Position numbers and translations under genes: made by a program
Assembly: GCF_009834565.1 (NCBI RefSeq)
Contig: NZ_CP019428.1
Location: forward strand, 4,588,001 to 4,652,000
Origin: Pseudomonas sp. R76
GTDB lineage: Bacteria > Pseudomonadota > Gammaproteobacteria > Pseudomonadales > Pseudomonadaceae
Length of the DNA stretch: 64,000 nucleotides
Direction: 5' to 3'
Notes under the pieces: model-generated
Told to the model about the DNA's origin: nothing
The model's database searches: none
The model's input: only the letters and a program-made list of their open reading frames with translations
In this document: in pieces, positions 26,112 to 34,697 of the stretch
How positions within the stretch are numbered: the stretch's first letter is position 1
Layout of the letters: each line of letters begins with the position of its first letter

Positions 26112-28169
26112 TCAGCTCAAGCGAAACCGCGCGGTGTTTTCACTCAACGCCCGGCTGCCTTTGCTCAAGGTATCCGCCGCCTGGTTTACCGCCCGCGCGC
26201 CGTCCAGCAAGCGCCCAGCCGCCTGATCGACCTGCTGGATATTGCCGCTGACCTCATCCGCCGTCGTCGCCTGCTCTTCCACCGCCGCCGCAATCTGCGC
26301 CAGGGTGTCGGTGACGTTTTGCACGGCACCGGCAATTTCGCCCAGCCGCGTGCCCAGGCCGGTGACGGATTCGGCATCGGTGAGCGCCTGGTCGCAGGCG
26401 GCGCCCATCAGCGTGACCGCCTGGCTGACCGTCGCGCGCAGGCTGTCCACCGTGCCGGCGATTTGCGCCGTGGAGGCTTGAGTGCGTTGCGACAGGCTGC
26501 GCACTTCATCCGCGACCACGGCAAAACCACGGCCCTGCTCGCCGGCGCGGGCGGCTTCGATGGCGGCGTTGAGTGCCAGCAGGTTGGTCTGTTCGGCGAT
26601 GCCGCGAATGGTATCGACCACTGACTGAATCTGCTGCCCTTGCTGGCTCACCTGTTCCAGCGCGTTGGCGGTGTCGGTCAGGCGCTGGTTGAGTTGCTGA
26701 ATGCTTGCCGTGGTGCGCTGGCTGTCGCGGCTGCTGTCCTCAGCAATACGGCGGGTCTGCTGCGCGCTGCCTGAAGCCTGTTCGCAACTTTTGGCGACGC
26801 CCATCGAGGTGGCCGCCAATTGCGTGGCCGCAGCGGCGATCTGGCTGATCTGGTGTTGCTGGTCTTCGACTTCGGTGAGGGTGCTGCCCGACTGCGAATT
26901 GAGGGTGAGCACGGCGGAGCCCAGTTGCTGGGTTTCGTGATTGACCCCGAGCAGGCTGGTGCGTAACTGCACCACCGCGACGTTGAGCGCGGTGCTGATC
27001 GCCGCCAGTTCGTCACGCCCTTCCACCGCCACCTCGACACACAGGTTGCCGTCGCGCAGGGACTCGGCCAGCGTAGTGATGCCACTGGCGCTGCGCCGGA
27101 TCGAGGCTTGCAGGCAGATAAACAAGTACAAGGCCGCCAGGGCCAGCAGGCTGAACGTCGCCGCCACCGGAATAAACTGCTTGAGCGAGCGGTCACGGTA
27201 ATAACTCAAGCGCTCATCCAGCGAGTGCAACGACTGGCTGCGCAACGCGCCCAACGCACCGAGCATGCTGTCGACACTGCGGTCGAAGCCTGTGGTGTCG
27301 AGTTTGATGGTGCCGCCAAACACGCCGTCGTCCAGCGCTTTGAGTTCGTTATCGAGCAATTGCAGGCTGGCGTCATATTGCGCCGTCCACGCCTCGATTC
27401 CTGGATACGGCTTGGCTTTGAGCGACGTGGCGGCCTTGGCCAACTGATCTCGCGCATCGCCGATGCGGCCACGCAGGTCACGCATCTGCAAGCGGCTTTG
27501 CAAGGTGAACTGCCCCGAAGCAATCGACGACTGCCCGACACTGGCCGTGCGGCCAATGCGCTCGATCAGGTCTGGCGTGTGCTGGGTGGAAATCTGCATC
27601 AGCAGGTACGTTTCCAGCCAGGGGTCGAGGATCAGGCCGGCGTCCTGGGTGATCTGCTCGCGCAGGGTTTGCAACGCGGTCAGGGCGGTGGTGAAGCGGT
27701 CATAGCCGTCCGGCCACCAGCCCACGGCACGCAGGGACTGGGTGTCCATGCCCTTGACCGTGGCCTGCAAGGCTTCGAAACGCACCAGGGTGTCGGCACT
27801 GGCGTTCTGGGCTTTGAGCGACTCACCCAAGGCTTGCAGGCTTTGCAGAATGATTGGGCTGCCGGCATCGACCTTGTCCATCGCCGCTTTGGCCGCAGCC
27901 GTTGGCGTGTGCAGGATATCCAGCGCCTTCCAGCGCGCCGCCTGGTTGCGTTGCGCGGTGAGCTGGCCATCCAGCGTGTCCAGGGCCAATAGCTGGTGAA
28001 CGCCGGACTGCTCGCTGGAAATCACCGCCAATTTGTCGCGATAGTCCTGGCCGATCATCCACAGGCTTCCGGCCAGGGGCAGCATGAACAGGAAAAACAG
28101 AATCTGGAACTTGCGCGCGAAACCGAAACGGCCCAGCAGGCGGATACCCGGTGATAAAAGACTGTGCAT
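26112..28169 (-). CDS. methyl-accepting chemotaxis protein
   Basis: This 685-residue transmembrane chemoreceptor has a first membrane helix near residues 22-41 ([15 protein letters not shown]). A long helical periplasmic domain of about 290 residues carries an unrecognised ligand-binding region. A second membrane helix lies near 330-350 ([14 protein letters not shown]), then a HAMP-like linker, then the cytoplasmic signalling domain. The hairpin tip [20 protein letters not shown] lies near 530-550. It would control the CheA kinase in response to an unknown ligand. The ATG at 28169 is the first in frame. The gene ends in FRLS without a CheR-binding pentapeptide. Confidence 0.95.
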   Translation of the reverse strand: MHSLLSPGIRLLGRFGFARKFQILFFLFMLPLAGSLWMIGQDYRDKLAVISSEQSGVHQLLALDTLDGQLTAQRNQAARWKALDILHTPTAAAKAAMDKVDAGSPIILQSLQALGESLKAQNASADTLVRFEALQATVKGMDTQSLRAVGWWPDGYDRFTTALTALQTLREQITQDAGLILDPWLETYLLMQISTQHTPDLIERIGRTASVGQSSIASGQFTLQSRLQMRDLRGRIGDARDQLAKAATSLKAKPYPGIEAWTAQYDASLQLLDNELKALDDGVFGGTIKLDTTGFDRSVDSMLGALGALRSQSLHSLDERLSYYRDRSLKQFIPVAATFSLLALAALYLFICLQASIRRSASGITTLAESLRDGNLCVEVAVEGRDELAAISTALNVAVVQLRTSLLGVNHETQQLGSAVLTLNSQSGSTLTEVEDQQHQISQIAAAATQLAATSMGVAKSCEQASGSAQQTRRIAEDSSRDSQRTTASIQQLNQRLTDTANALEQVSQQGQQIQSVVDTIRGIAEQTNLLALNAAIEAARAGEQGRGFAVVADEVRSLSQRTQASTAQIAGTVDSLRATVSQAVTLMGAACDQALTDAESVTGLGTRLGEIAGAVQNVTDTLAQIAAAVEEQATTADEVSGNIQQVDQAAGRLLDGARAVNQAADTLSKGSRALSENTARFRLS

Positions 28170-28459
28170 CGCCGACCACTCCCCAAAACAACCTAGAACT
28201 GACTAGAAGCAAAATGCCATGTCATTGATTGGGAAGGCACTAGCAAGATACGGGCCGTTGGTGACGAGCCGCGAAATAGGCGGTTGGCCGTTTCAATAGC
28301 GCAGTGACGTGCGCGAAAATGGGGCGAAAGCACTCAGTGTGCAGAGTGGAACGGTAACCGGCTTTCCACAGAGGCTGACCTGCCCTAGAGTTCCACCTGC
28401 ATTAGCCGGCACGGATTACAGTGCAAGGACATCTAAACCGACATGGAAATCCAATACCC

Positions 28460-29011
28460 TTGAACAAGAAACAACGCGACGCCATCAGTAAACTTCTCAG
28501 CTACATACTGCGCCACGCGCCCGAATCCATAGGTGTCGTGCTGGACAGCGATGGCTGGACCGACGTTGACGGCTTGACCCACAACGCCAACCAACACGGC
28601 CATGCCTTCGATCGCCAAGCCTTGCTCGACGTCGTCGAGACCAACGACAAAAAACGCTTCACGCTCTCCGACGACGGCCAGCGCATCCGTGCCGCACAAG
28701 GGCACAGCACCGGGCAGGTTCAGGTGCAGCACGTCGAGAAAACGCCGCCCGCTCAGCTCTACCATGGCACGGCAAGCCGCTTTATGGCTGCCATCGAAGC
28801 GCAGGGTTTGATCCCCGGCAGTCGGCATCATGTGCACCTGACGGACAACCCCGAAACTGCGCTGGCCGTTGGCAAACGCTATGGGCAGCCTGTGCTGCTG
28901 ACGATTGATGCATTAGGCATGAGCCAGGCGGGAGCCAAGTTTTACCAGGCGGACAATGGCGTGTGGCTGGTGGAGTCGGTGCCGGCGACCTATTTGACCA
29001 GCATGTACTGA
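28460..29011 (+). CDS. kptA: RNA 2'-phosphotransferase KptA/Tpt1
   Basis: This 183-residue protein is a Tpt1/KptA-type enzyme, which moves an internal RNA 2'-phosphate to NAD to give ADP-ribose cyclic phosphate. Family features are SKLLSYILRHAPESIGVVLD at the N terminus (with Arg-His of the active site), LYHGTASRF near residue 102 and SRHHVHLTDN near 128, then VWLVESVPATYL. The start is uncertain: TTG at 28460 fits the family N terminus and has GGAAA upstream, while a GTG at 28421 would add 13 residues. Its 3' end overlaps the convergent gene by 22 bases. Its bacterial role is unknown, as bacteria lack the matching tRNA-splicing pathway. Confidence 0.88.
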   Translation: MNKKQRDAISKLLSYILRHAPESIGVVLDSDGWTDVDGLTHNANQHGHAFDRQALLDVVETNDKKRFTLSDDGQRIRAAQGHSTGQVQVQHVEKTPPAQLYHGTASRFMAAIEAQGLIPGSRHHVHLTDNPETALAVGKRYGQPVLLTIDALGMSQAGAKFYQADNGVWLVESVPATYLTSMY

Positions 29012-29280
29012 CTGAAATTATTGATGTGATCGTCCAGGTTGTCCTCAAGCATCATCCGGTACTGGTCACAGAAATACTTCAGCATCGCTTCCCGCGCAGC
29101 GGCCATTTCCGCGCCGGACTTGAAGTTGCGCGCACTGGCCCAGGCATTGAAGCGCGTGGTACCGAACATCATTGAAGCGCTGACCTCACCGAGGTTTTCG
29201 CAGGTCTTGAGCTGCTCGTTCGACAGTTCGATATGTGCATCTGCACGGTCGTAGAAAGCTTGGTCGGTGGTGTCGGCCAT
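28990..29280 (-). CDS. DUF3144 family protein
   Basis: This 96-residue soluble helical protein begins MADTTDQAFYDRADAHIELS, the pattern of the DUF3144 family of unknown function found in Pseudomonas and relatives. The ATG at 29280 follows AGGAACCCC. The longer open frame to 29478 enters the pseudogene downstream and was rejected. It lies 92 bases downstream of the HisS-like pseudogene on the same strand, and its end overlaps kptA on the other strand. Confidence 0.82.
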   Translation of the reverse strand: MADTTDQAFYDRADAHIELSNEQLKTCENLGEVSASMMFGTTRFNAWASARNFKSGAEMAAAREAMLKYFCDQYRMMLEDNLDDHINNFSQYMLVK

Positions 29281-29372
29281 GGTGGGGTTCCTGGGTGAGC
29301 AAATAATGGCGGCTATTGGAGCATATCCGGCCGCCGCAGAGGAGACGCCTCCGGGTGGAGGCGTCTTGAACA

Positions 29373-30000
29373 TCAGCCCAATGCCAGCACCAAGCGCTCC
29401 AGCCCGATGCCAAACCCCGCGCCTTCGCGGTAGGCGCCGCCGCCGACCACTTGCTGTTGCGCGCCAAGCGCGGGGCAACGCACCTCGAAGCCATTGCCCT
29501 CAAGGTAGTAACTCAGCCCGCGTTTCACCGCCAGGTTGAGCTCATAGTCGAGCCCCAGCGTGTCCAAAAAAGCGCTGCACAGCGCCTGGCTGCGCTGCAA
29601 CGCCAACGCCGGCTCAGGGCTGAGAATCTCCAGCCCCAACTGGGTGAACTCACGGTAGCGACCGGCTTGCGGCCGCTCATACCGGTAACACCGCGCCACG
29701 TAGAAAAACATCGCCTCCTCGCGCCCGCCGAGCAACTGCGTGCTGCGTTCCTGAAACAGCGCGGTGGCTTCAGGGATCAGGCAACACGGGCGGCCCGCCT
29801 TGTCATCGAAGGCCCACATCTGCCCGATGATTTCACTGCCACCAGCTTTTTCGATAAACGTGTCCTGGCCCCACAGCGCAGGGACGATGACCTCTTCAGC
29901 GCCAGCTTCGATGAAGGCAGCTCCGAAAACGCCCCTCTATCTCACGCATTATTGCTGCTTCTTTGCCCGTCACAATTCGGGTTCCACGTAGCATGGTCAT
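29373..30000 (-). pseudogene. histidyl-tRNA-synthetase-like gene broken by a frameshift
   Basis: Translation from the ATG at 30000 gives MLRGTRIVTGKEAAIMREIEGRF, then stops after about 34 codons. Moving one base forward near 29930 gives AFIEAGAEEVIVPALWGQDT and runs on to 29373. The join reads like a class II synthetase core of the HisS/HisZ kind: RGTRIVTGKEA, motif-2-like CYRYERPQAGRYREFTQLG, and the C-terminal GIGLERLVLALG (motif 3). The whole would be about 209 residues, far below the roughly 420 of a full HisRS, with no anticodon-binding domain. It looks like a catalytic-core paralogue. The only ATG in the downstream frame, at 29819, would lose the N-terminal region. A histidine-rich leader peptide and an attenuator lie just upstream. 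A sequencing error at the shift cannot be excluded. Confidence 0.75.
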
Positions 30001-30027
30001 CAGGTGTATCTCCATTTTTTACAGGCA

Positions 30028-30060
30028 ATAAAAAAGGCGCCGTGGGCGCCTTGGGGGTGG
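30028..30060 (-). terminator. attenuator-type intrinsic terminator before the HisS-like gene
   Basis: The stem AAGGCGCC (30034-30041) and GGCGCCTT (30045-30052) encloses a 3-base loop. On the minus strand it is followed by TTTTTTATT, a good intrinsic terminator. It lies between the His-rich leader peptide and the ATG of the HisS-like gene. GGCGCC of the terminator can instead pair with GGTGCC of the leader around 30110-30116, a possible antiterminator. Confidence 0.8.
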
Positions 30061-30072
30061 TTCATTGAGTGA

Positions 30073-30168
30073 TCAGAACGTCTGGTCAATCCATGAGCGC
30101 AAGCAACCGCGGCACCTGGGGCAAGGTCCGTGATGATGATGGCGGTTGCTTGGCGAAAATTCAGTCAT
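30073..30168 (-). CDS. histidine-rich leader peptide (31 residues)
   Basis: A short open frame runs from the ATG at 30168 to the TGA at 30073, with AAGGA upstream. It encodes 31 residues, beginning MTEFSPSNRHHHHGPCPRC. The four consecutive His codons (CAT CAT CAT CAC, 30141-30130) stand 13 bases short of the region that can form an antiterminator stem. This is the design of a his-operon attenuator: when charged tRNA-His is short, the ribosome stalls at the His codons and the terminator at 30028-30060 does not form. The frame was not predicted by length-based gene finding, being too short. Confidence 0.8.
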   Translation of the reverse strand: MTEFSPSNRHHHHGPCPRCRGCLRSWIDQTF

Positions 30169-30211
30169 GGGGCGATCCTTGCACAGTTGGGCGACGCGTG
30201 ACAAGCCGCCG

Positions 30212-31435
30212 TTAAACCAACGGCGTCAACTGACTCAGCTGCTCAGGCGTCGGAAAACCCAGCGTGCGATAGCGTGCCGGGTAAAGGCTCGCCGGCGCCA
30301 GCAGGTCACCCAATTTAGCCTCGAGCTCATCCCATTCAACCACCTGGGTCTGGGCGCTGCCATCGGGCTGCAGTTGAACCAGCGCGACGCGGTCGGTCTT
30401 GGGCAACAAGGTGTCGACGGTTTCTGTCCAACTGCACATCGAGAAGGTCTTGCCGTTGCTGTCTTTCAACTCGAACAGCGTGTAAGACGCGACAAACACA
30501 TCGATTTTCTGCTCGTCATGGATCGTGTCGAGTTGCTCTTTCTGCACATGGTAATTGCCTTGCAGCAGCATGTGTTCGAGGCTCGCCATGCGCGCCTTGA
30601 GTGCTTCATCCTGAGTGACGTAGGGCACGATCCGTTGATCGTCGTAGGTATAGACCTGGCTGGAAACCACACGCCCGGCTTCCATGGCCTTGAAGCTGAC
30701 CTCGACCATATGCCGAATGCCCTCTTCATCCTTGTCACCGGTCACCATCAGAATGTCGCGGGTCGGGATCATGAACACTGGCCGGCCTTTGATCGAGGCG
30801 CGTTGCAAGACATCCGGCAACAGCACGCGGCTGGTGTCATAGCCGTCGTTCCAGCGGCCGACATAGAGCCCAGGCACAATTTCATCAAACGCATCCGGGG
30901 TGGCTTCGCGCAGGTTGCTCACCGCCACCGCCAGCGCCTCATCCAGGCTCACACCCCAGTTTTCCTTTGGCCCTTCGGTAAGCGTGGACGTGGTCTCGGG
31001 GTAGTCCACTGCCAGCAAGGTCACGCAGTCTTTGCCCAAGGCCTGGTGGACGGCGGCGTACGGCGCGTCCCAGCCTTCGGTGCGCACCTGGTGCAGGCGC
31101 ACTTCTTCGAGCATCGCCAGGTTACGGATCACCGGCCGTAACAACGGCCTGACGTCTTCGAAGGTTTGCGGCGTTTCCTTTCTGTAGCTGAGCAGCGTCG
31201 ATACATAACCGTTCAACACCTCAGCTTTGTGCGCCTTGTCGGCGCACTGATAATCGTTGAAAGCGTTATGCAGGTTGAAATAGCCGCCACCGCCATGCTT
31301 GAGACGAAACTCTTTGGGCACGTACTCAAGAGGCTCGCTGAAACCGGCTGCACGCGCGGCCTTGATGACCTTCTCAGCGAAGGCGTCTTCGCTCAGGGGG
31401 CGGTTGAAGAGTTTGTCGAGCAGGGAGCCGAACAT
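30212..31435 (-). CDS. DUF1444-like protein of unknown function, 407 residues
   Basis: This soluble protein of 407 residues begins MFGSLLDKLFNRPLSEDAFA. It has repeated strings with the feel of the YtpQ/DUF1444 family: LLRPVIRNLAMLEEV, then DYPETTSTL and VLLPDVLQRASIKGRPVFMIPTRD. No catalytic motif was seen. The stop lies just upstream of the His-leader region. The family assignment is tentative; the fold is probably mixed alpha/beta and cytoplasmic. There is no evident operon partner. Confidence 0.65.
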   Translation of the reverse strand: MFGSLLDKLFNRPLSEDAFAEKVIKAARAAGFSEPLEYVPKEFRLKHGGGGYFNLHNAFNDYQCADKAHKAEVLNGYVSTLLSYRKETPQTFEDVRPLLRPVIRNLAMLEEVRLHQVRTEGWDAPYAAVHQALGKDCVTLLAVDYPETTSTLTEGPKENWGVSLDEALAVAVSNLREATPDAFDEIVPGLYVGRWNDGYDTSRVLLPDVLQRASIKGRPVFMIPTRDILMVTGDKDEEGIRHMVEVSFKAMEAGRVVSSQVYTYDDQRIVPYVTQDEALKARMASLEHMLLQGNYHVQKEQLDTIHDEQKIDVFVASYTLFELKDSNGKTFSMCSWTETVDTLLPKTDRVALVQLQPDGSAQTQVVEWDELEAKLGDLLAPASLYPARYRTLGFPTPEQLSQLTPLV

Positions 31436-31537
31436 GCGCAGAGTCCTCCATGAAGTGCGGGCGGTCCATCATGGGCGGTGCAAGAGAGCGCGTAAAGCAC
31501 CTGCCCGGGTTGTGTGACCCAGATCACGGCGGGCAGT

Positions 31538-32233
31538 TCACGCCAGCAATTGCGTAATCCATCGCGCCTGCTGCTCGATTTCCTGCAACTTCGCCTCCGG
31601 GACCGCCTGGCGCGCCTGTTCGAAGCTGGCCAGGGTCTTGTGCTTTTGGCGCAGCATGCGCTGCCACTTGGCCAGGAACACCGGGCTGCGGGCCTGCATT
31701 TGCAGCGGGCCGAAATACAGCTGTTCGGCGGTGTAGGTCACCGGCTCAGCGCGCTCGGCGACGATAATCTCGTAATAGAAGCGATTTTCCTGCAGCAACT
31801 CTTCAAGCAGGATGCAGTAACCGTTGTCCATCAACCATTGGCGCAAGGGTTGCTCGCCGCCGTTGGGTTGCAGAATCAGGCGCTCCTGGCCGCTGAGGTG
31901 CGCCTTGCCGCTGTCGAGGATGTCACGGATGGTCTCGCCGCCCATGCCGCAGAGGCTGATCGCGGTGATCTGATCGCTGGGCTTGAGCGCCGCCAGGCCG
32001 TCCGCCAGGCGCACGGTAATGTGCTGCTCCAGGCCGTTGTCGCGCACGGTGCGCTGGGCGGCGTGGAATGGCGTGGTCGCCACTTCCCCCGCCACCGCCG
32101 CCGCGATTACGCCGCGGCGCATCAAGGCCACCGGCAGGTAGCCGTGGTCCGAGCCGATATCGGCCAGGCGTGCGCCGGCGGGTACGTGCGCCGCCACGCG
32201 CTCCAGGCGCATGGACAATGTGTGTTCGTTCAA
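31538..32233 (-). CDS. trmK: tRNA (adenine-22-N1)-methyltransferase TrmK
   Basis: This 231-residue Rossmann methyltransferase has the SAM-binding motif ADIGSDHGYLPV near residues 24-35 and the active-site-like CGMGGETI near 94-101. It is followed by a helical C-terminal domain. TrmK methylates N1 of A22 in tRNA. The start is a TTG at 32233: translation from there gives MNEHTLSMRLERVAAHVP, matching the TrmK N terminus, with AAGGA at a good distance. The ATG at 32212 would cut this part off. It is followed by the GntR regulator gene, 24 bases away on the same strand. Confidence 0.9.
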   Translation of the reverse strand: MNEHTLSMRLERVAAHVPAGARLADIGSDHGYLPVALMRRGVIAAAVAGEVATTPFHAAQRTVRDNGLEQHITVRLADGLAALKPSDQITAISLCGMGGETIRDILDSGKAHLSGQERLILQPNGGEQPLRQWLMDNGYCILLEELLQENRFYYEIIVAERAEPVTYTAEQLYFGPLQMQARSPVFLAKWQRMLRQKHKTLASFEQARQAVPEAKLQEIEQQARWITQLLA

Positions 32234-32257
32234 CGCGTGTTCCTTATCACAACAAAA

Positions 32258-32968
32258 TTACTCACCCGAAAACCGATCCCGGCTGTTGGTCAGGTGCAAC
32301 ACCATGGCGGCCCGTGCGGCGTCCGGGTCCTGGCGCTTGATCGCATTGAAGATCGCCTCGTGCTCCAGGTTCGCCAGTTGCCCCAGCTTGGCAAAGTCCG
32401 CCCCGCCGCGTTCGGCGCCCTTGACCTGGGTGCGCGGGATCATCGCATTGCCCAGGTGCGACATGATCTCGGTAAAAAAGGTATTGCCGGTGGCCTCGCC
32501 GATCAGTTGATGAAAGCGCTTGTCCTCCTCCACGCAACTGTCGTTGTTCGCCAGGGAAGCCTGGTAGTCGTCCAGCGCTTCGCGCATGCGCACCAGTTGC
32601 TCATCACTCCTGCGCACCGCGGCCAGCGCCACGGCTTGTACTTCAAGGCCAAGGCGCAGCTCCAGCATGTTGCGCACGCTGGCGACCGTGTCCACGTGCA
32701 AGCGCAAGCCTTGCTGGGCATGTTGCGCCAGCACAAAGGTGCCGATGCCGTGACGCGTCTCCACCAGCCCGGATGCCTGCAGCTTGGAAATGGCCTCGCG
32801 GACCACCGTTCGGCTCACGCCATGCTCAAGCACGATGGTGGATTCCGACGGCAGTTTTTCACCGGGCTTGAGTTGCCCCAGCAGGATGCGCTGGGTCAGC
32901 GCCTCGACCACACCTTGGGCCAGGTTGGTGGAGCGTCTGCGCACGAGGGTTCCGTTTTCAATGGGCAT
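32258..32968 (-). CDS. FadR-subfamily GntR transcriptional regulator, likely of glucarate genes
   Basis: This 236-residue regulator has an N-terminal winged-helix GntR domain (GQLKPGEKLPSESTIVLEHG, SRTVVREAISKLQASGLVE) and a C-terminal all-helical FCD ligand-binding domain with HQLIGEATGN and HEAIFNAIKRQDPDAA. The metal-binding histidines of FCD domains are plausible in these stretches. It lies head to head with the glucarate MFS transporter gene, separated by 348 bases. So it probably controls glucarate uptake and catabolism, perhaps binding sites with CTTGTATGA. Confidence 0.9.
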   Translation of the reverse strand: MPIENGTLVRRRSTNLAQGVVEALTQRILLGQLKPGEKLPSESTIVLEHGVSRTVVREAISKLQASGLVETRHGIGTFVLAQHAQQGLRLHVDTVASVRNMLELRLGLEVQAVALAAVRRSDEQLVRMREALDDYQASLANNDSCVEEDKRFHQLIGEATGNTFFTEIMSHLGNAMIPRTQVKGAERGGADFAKLGQLANLEHEAIFNAIKRQDPDAARAAMVLHLTNSRDRFSGE

Positions 32969-33050
32969 TGCTGGGGTCCACGGGGTTGGGCTGGGACGAG
33001 CTTAACACCCTGTTTGGTGGTGACGCTGGGTTGATTCGAAAAACACTCAA

Positions 33051-33259
33051 CTTGTATGACAACCAATCTTAACCCGCTCCACTCCAGATCCCGGCGCCGT
33101 CGCTTCTCCGATGAATATCGGACCTTGGAGAGCCGTTAAAAACAGCGTAAAAACCAACAAAAACAAGGCAAATAACCAAAACACTCATCCAACCGCTGCG
33201 CTTATGAGAACAAATACACGTGGCACTGGATTGCGAACTCAAGAAATCCACTTGTATGA
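33051..33259. promoter_or_regulatory. candidate GntR operator repeats CTTGTATGA, 200 bases apart
   Basis: CTTGTATGA occurs at 33051-33059 and again at 33251-33259. The first is followed by CAA, forming the near-palindrome TTGTATGACAA typical of FadR-family operators. One lies near the regulator gene and one near the transporter gene. Binding is inferred from position and form only. Confidence 0.45.
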
Positions 33260-33316
33260 TGTCTATCAACAAAACACACAAACCCGCATAAAAATAAATC
33301 AGGGGAGTTTTGAATT

Positions 33317-34678
33317 GTGACCAATTCAAACCATGCATCTGCCGCTTCACCCAGCGACTCAGTCCTCGCGCGCGCCGTGAGCAAAGTGAAGGGCCATGTG
33401 CTCCCACTGTTCGTGATCATGTTCATCCTCAACTACATTGACCGGGTCAATATCGGCTTCGTGCGCACGCACATGGAGCATGACCTGGGCATCGGCGCGG
33501 CCGCCTACGGCCTGGGTGCCGGGTTGTTCTTTATTGGCTACGCGCTGTTTGAAGTGCCCTCCAACATGCTGCTGCAAAAGGTCGGCGCGCGTATCTGGCT
33601 GACCCGCATCATGTTCACCTGGGGCATCGTCGCGACCTTGATGGCGTTCATCCAGAACGAAACCCAGTTCTACATCCTGCGCTTTTTGCTGGGCGTAGCC
33701 GAAGCCGGGTTCTTCCCTGGGGTGATCTACTACTTCACCCGCTGGCTGCCCGGTGTGGAGCGCGGCAAGGCGATTGCGATTTTCCTCAGCGGCTCGGCGG
33801 TCGCCTCGCTGATTTCCGGCCCGCTATCGGGCGCACTGTTGCAGATCGAAGGCTTCGGCTTCCACGGCTGGCAATGGATGTTCGCCATCGAAGGCCTGGC
33901 CTCCGTGGCGCTGGGGTTCTTTGTGTGGTTCTGGCTGGATTCCAAACCTCACGACGCCAAATGGCTGACCCGTGAGGAACAGGACACGCTGGTCGGCGCC
34001 ATCGATCAGGAACAGCGCGAGCGTGAAGCGCTGACCACGGTCAAACCGACGATCGGCAAGCTGCTCAAAGACCGCCAGATCCTGCTGTTCTTTGTGCTGT
34101 ACTTCTGCATTCAGCTGACGATCTACGCCGCCACCTTCTGGCTGCCGAGCATCATCAAAAAGATGGGCGACCTGAGCGACGTGCAGGTCGGGTTCTTCAA
34201 CTCGATCCCGTGGCTGATCTCGATCATCGCCATGTACGCCTTCGCTTCGCTGTCGGGCAAGTTCAAGTTCCAGCAAGCCTGGGTCGCCGCCGCGCTGTTG
34301 ATTGCGGCCGCGGGCATGTTCATGTCCACCACCGGCGGGCCGATCTTCGCCTTCGTGGCGATCTGCTTTGCGGCCATCGGCTTCAAGTCCGCCTCATCGC
34401 TGTTCTGGCCGATTCCCCAAGGCTACCTGGACGTGCGCATCGCCGCCGCCGTGATCGCGCTGATCAACTCCATCGGCAACCTGGGCGGCTTCGTCGCGCC
34501 AACCACCTTCGGCTTCCTGGAACAGACCACCGGCTCGATCCAGGGTGGCCTCTACGGCTTGGCCGGCACTTCGGTGCTCGCCGCGATCCTGGTGTTCTTC
34601 GCCAAGACGTCGCCGGCTGCCGTGTTGATCTCTCCCAGCGTTGTGCCCACCGGCACCGCCATCAGCAAACCTCTTTGA
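33317..34678 (+). CDS. MFS transporter of the D-glucarate/galactarate (ACS) type
   Basis: This 453-residue major facilitator has 12 hydrophobic helices. The N-terminal segment VIMFILNYIDRVNIGFVR and the cytoplasmic MFS loop-like GKAIAIFLSGSAVASLISGP resemble the anion:cation symporters GudP and GarP for hexarates. It would import D-glucarate or galactarate by proton symport. The GTG at 33317 is used because GGGGAG lies just upstream and homologues begin about there. The next gene encodes glucarate dehydratase, 20 bases downstream, giving a two-gene uptake and catabolism operon. Confidence 0.92.
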   Translation: MTNSNHASAASPSDSVLARAVSKVKGHVLPLFVIMFILNYIDRVNIGFVRTHMEHDLGIGAAAYGLGAGLFFIGYALFEVPSNMLLQKVGARIWLTRIMFTWGIVATLMAFIQNETQFYILRFLLGVAEAGFFPGVIYYFTRWLPGVERGKAIAIFLSGSAVASLISGPLSGALLQIEGFGFHGWQWMFAIEGLASVALGFFVWFWLDSKPHDAKWLTREEQDTLVGAIDQEQREREALTTVKPTIGKLLKDRQILLFFVLYFCIQLTIYAATFWLPSIIKKMGDLSDVQVGFFNSIPWLISIIAMYAFASLSGKFKFQQAWVAAALLIAAAGMFMSTTGGPIFAFVAICFAAIGFKSASSLFWPIPQGYLDVRIAAAVIALINSIGNLGGFVAPTTFGFLEQTTGSIQGGLYGLAGTSVLAAILVFFAKTSPAAVLISPSVVPTGTAISKPL

Positions 34679-34697
34679 GCTTACTTAGGAAATCGCC

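Noticed and set aside
30146-31141. Plus-strand frame covering the His leader and the DUF1444-like gene
   Set aside because: Shadow of the minus-strand genes, with no family features.
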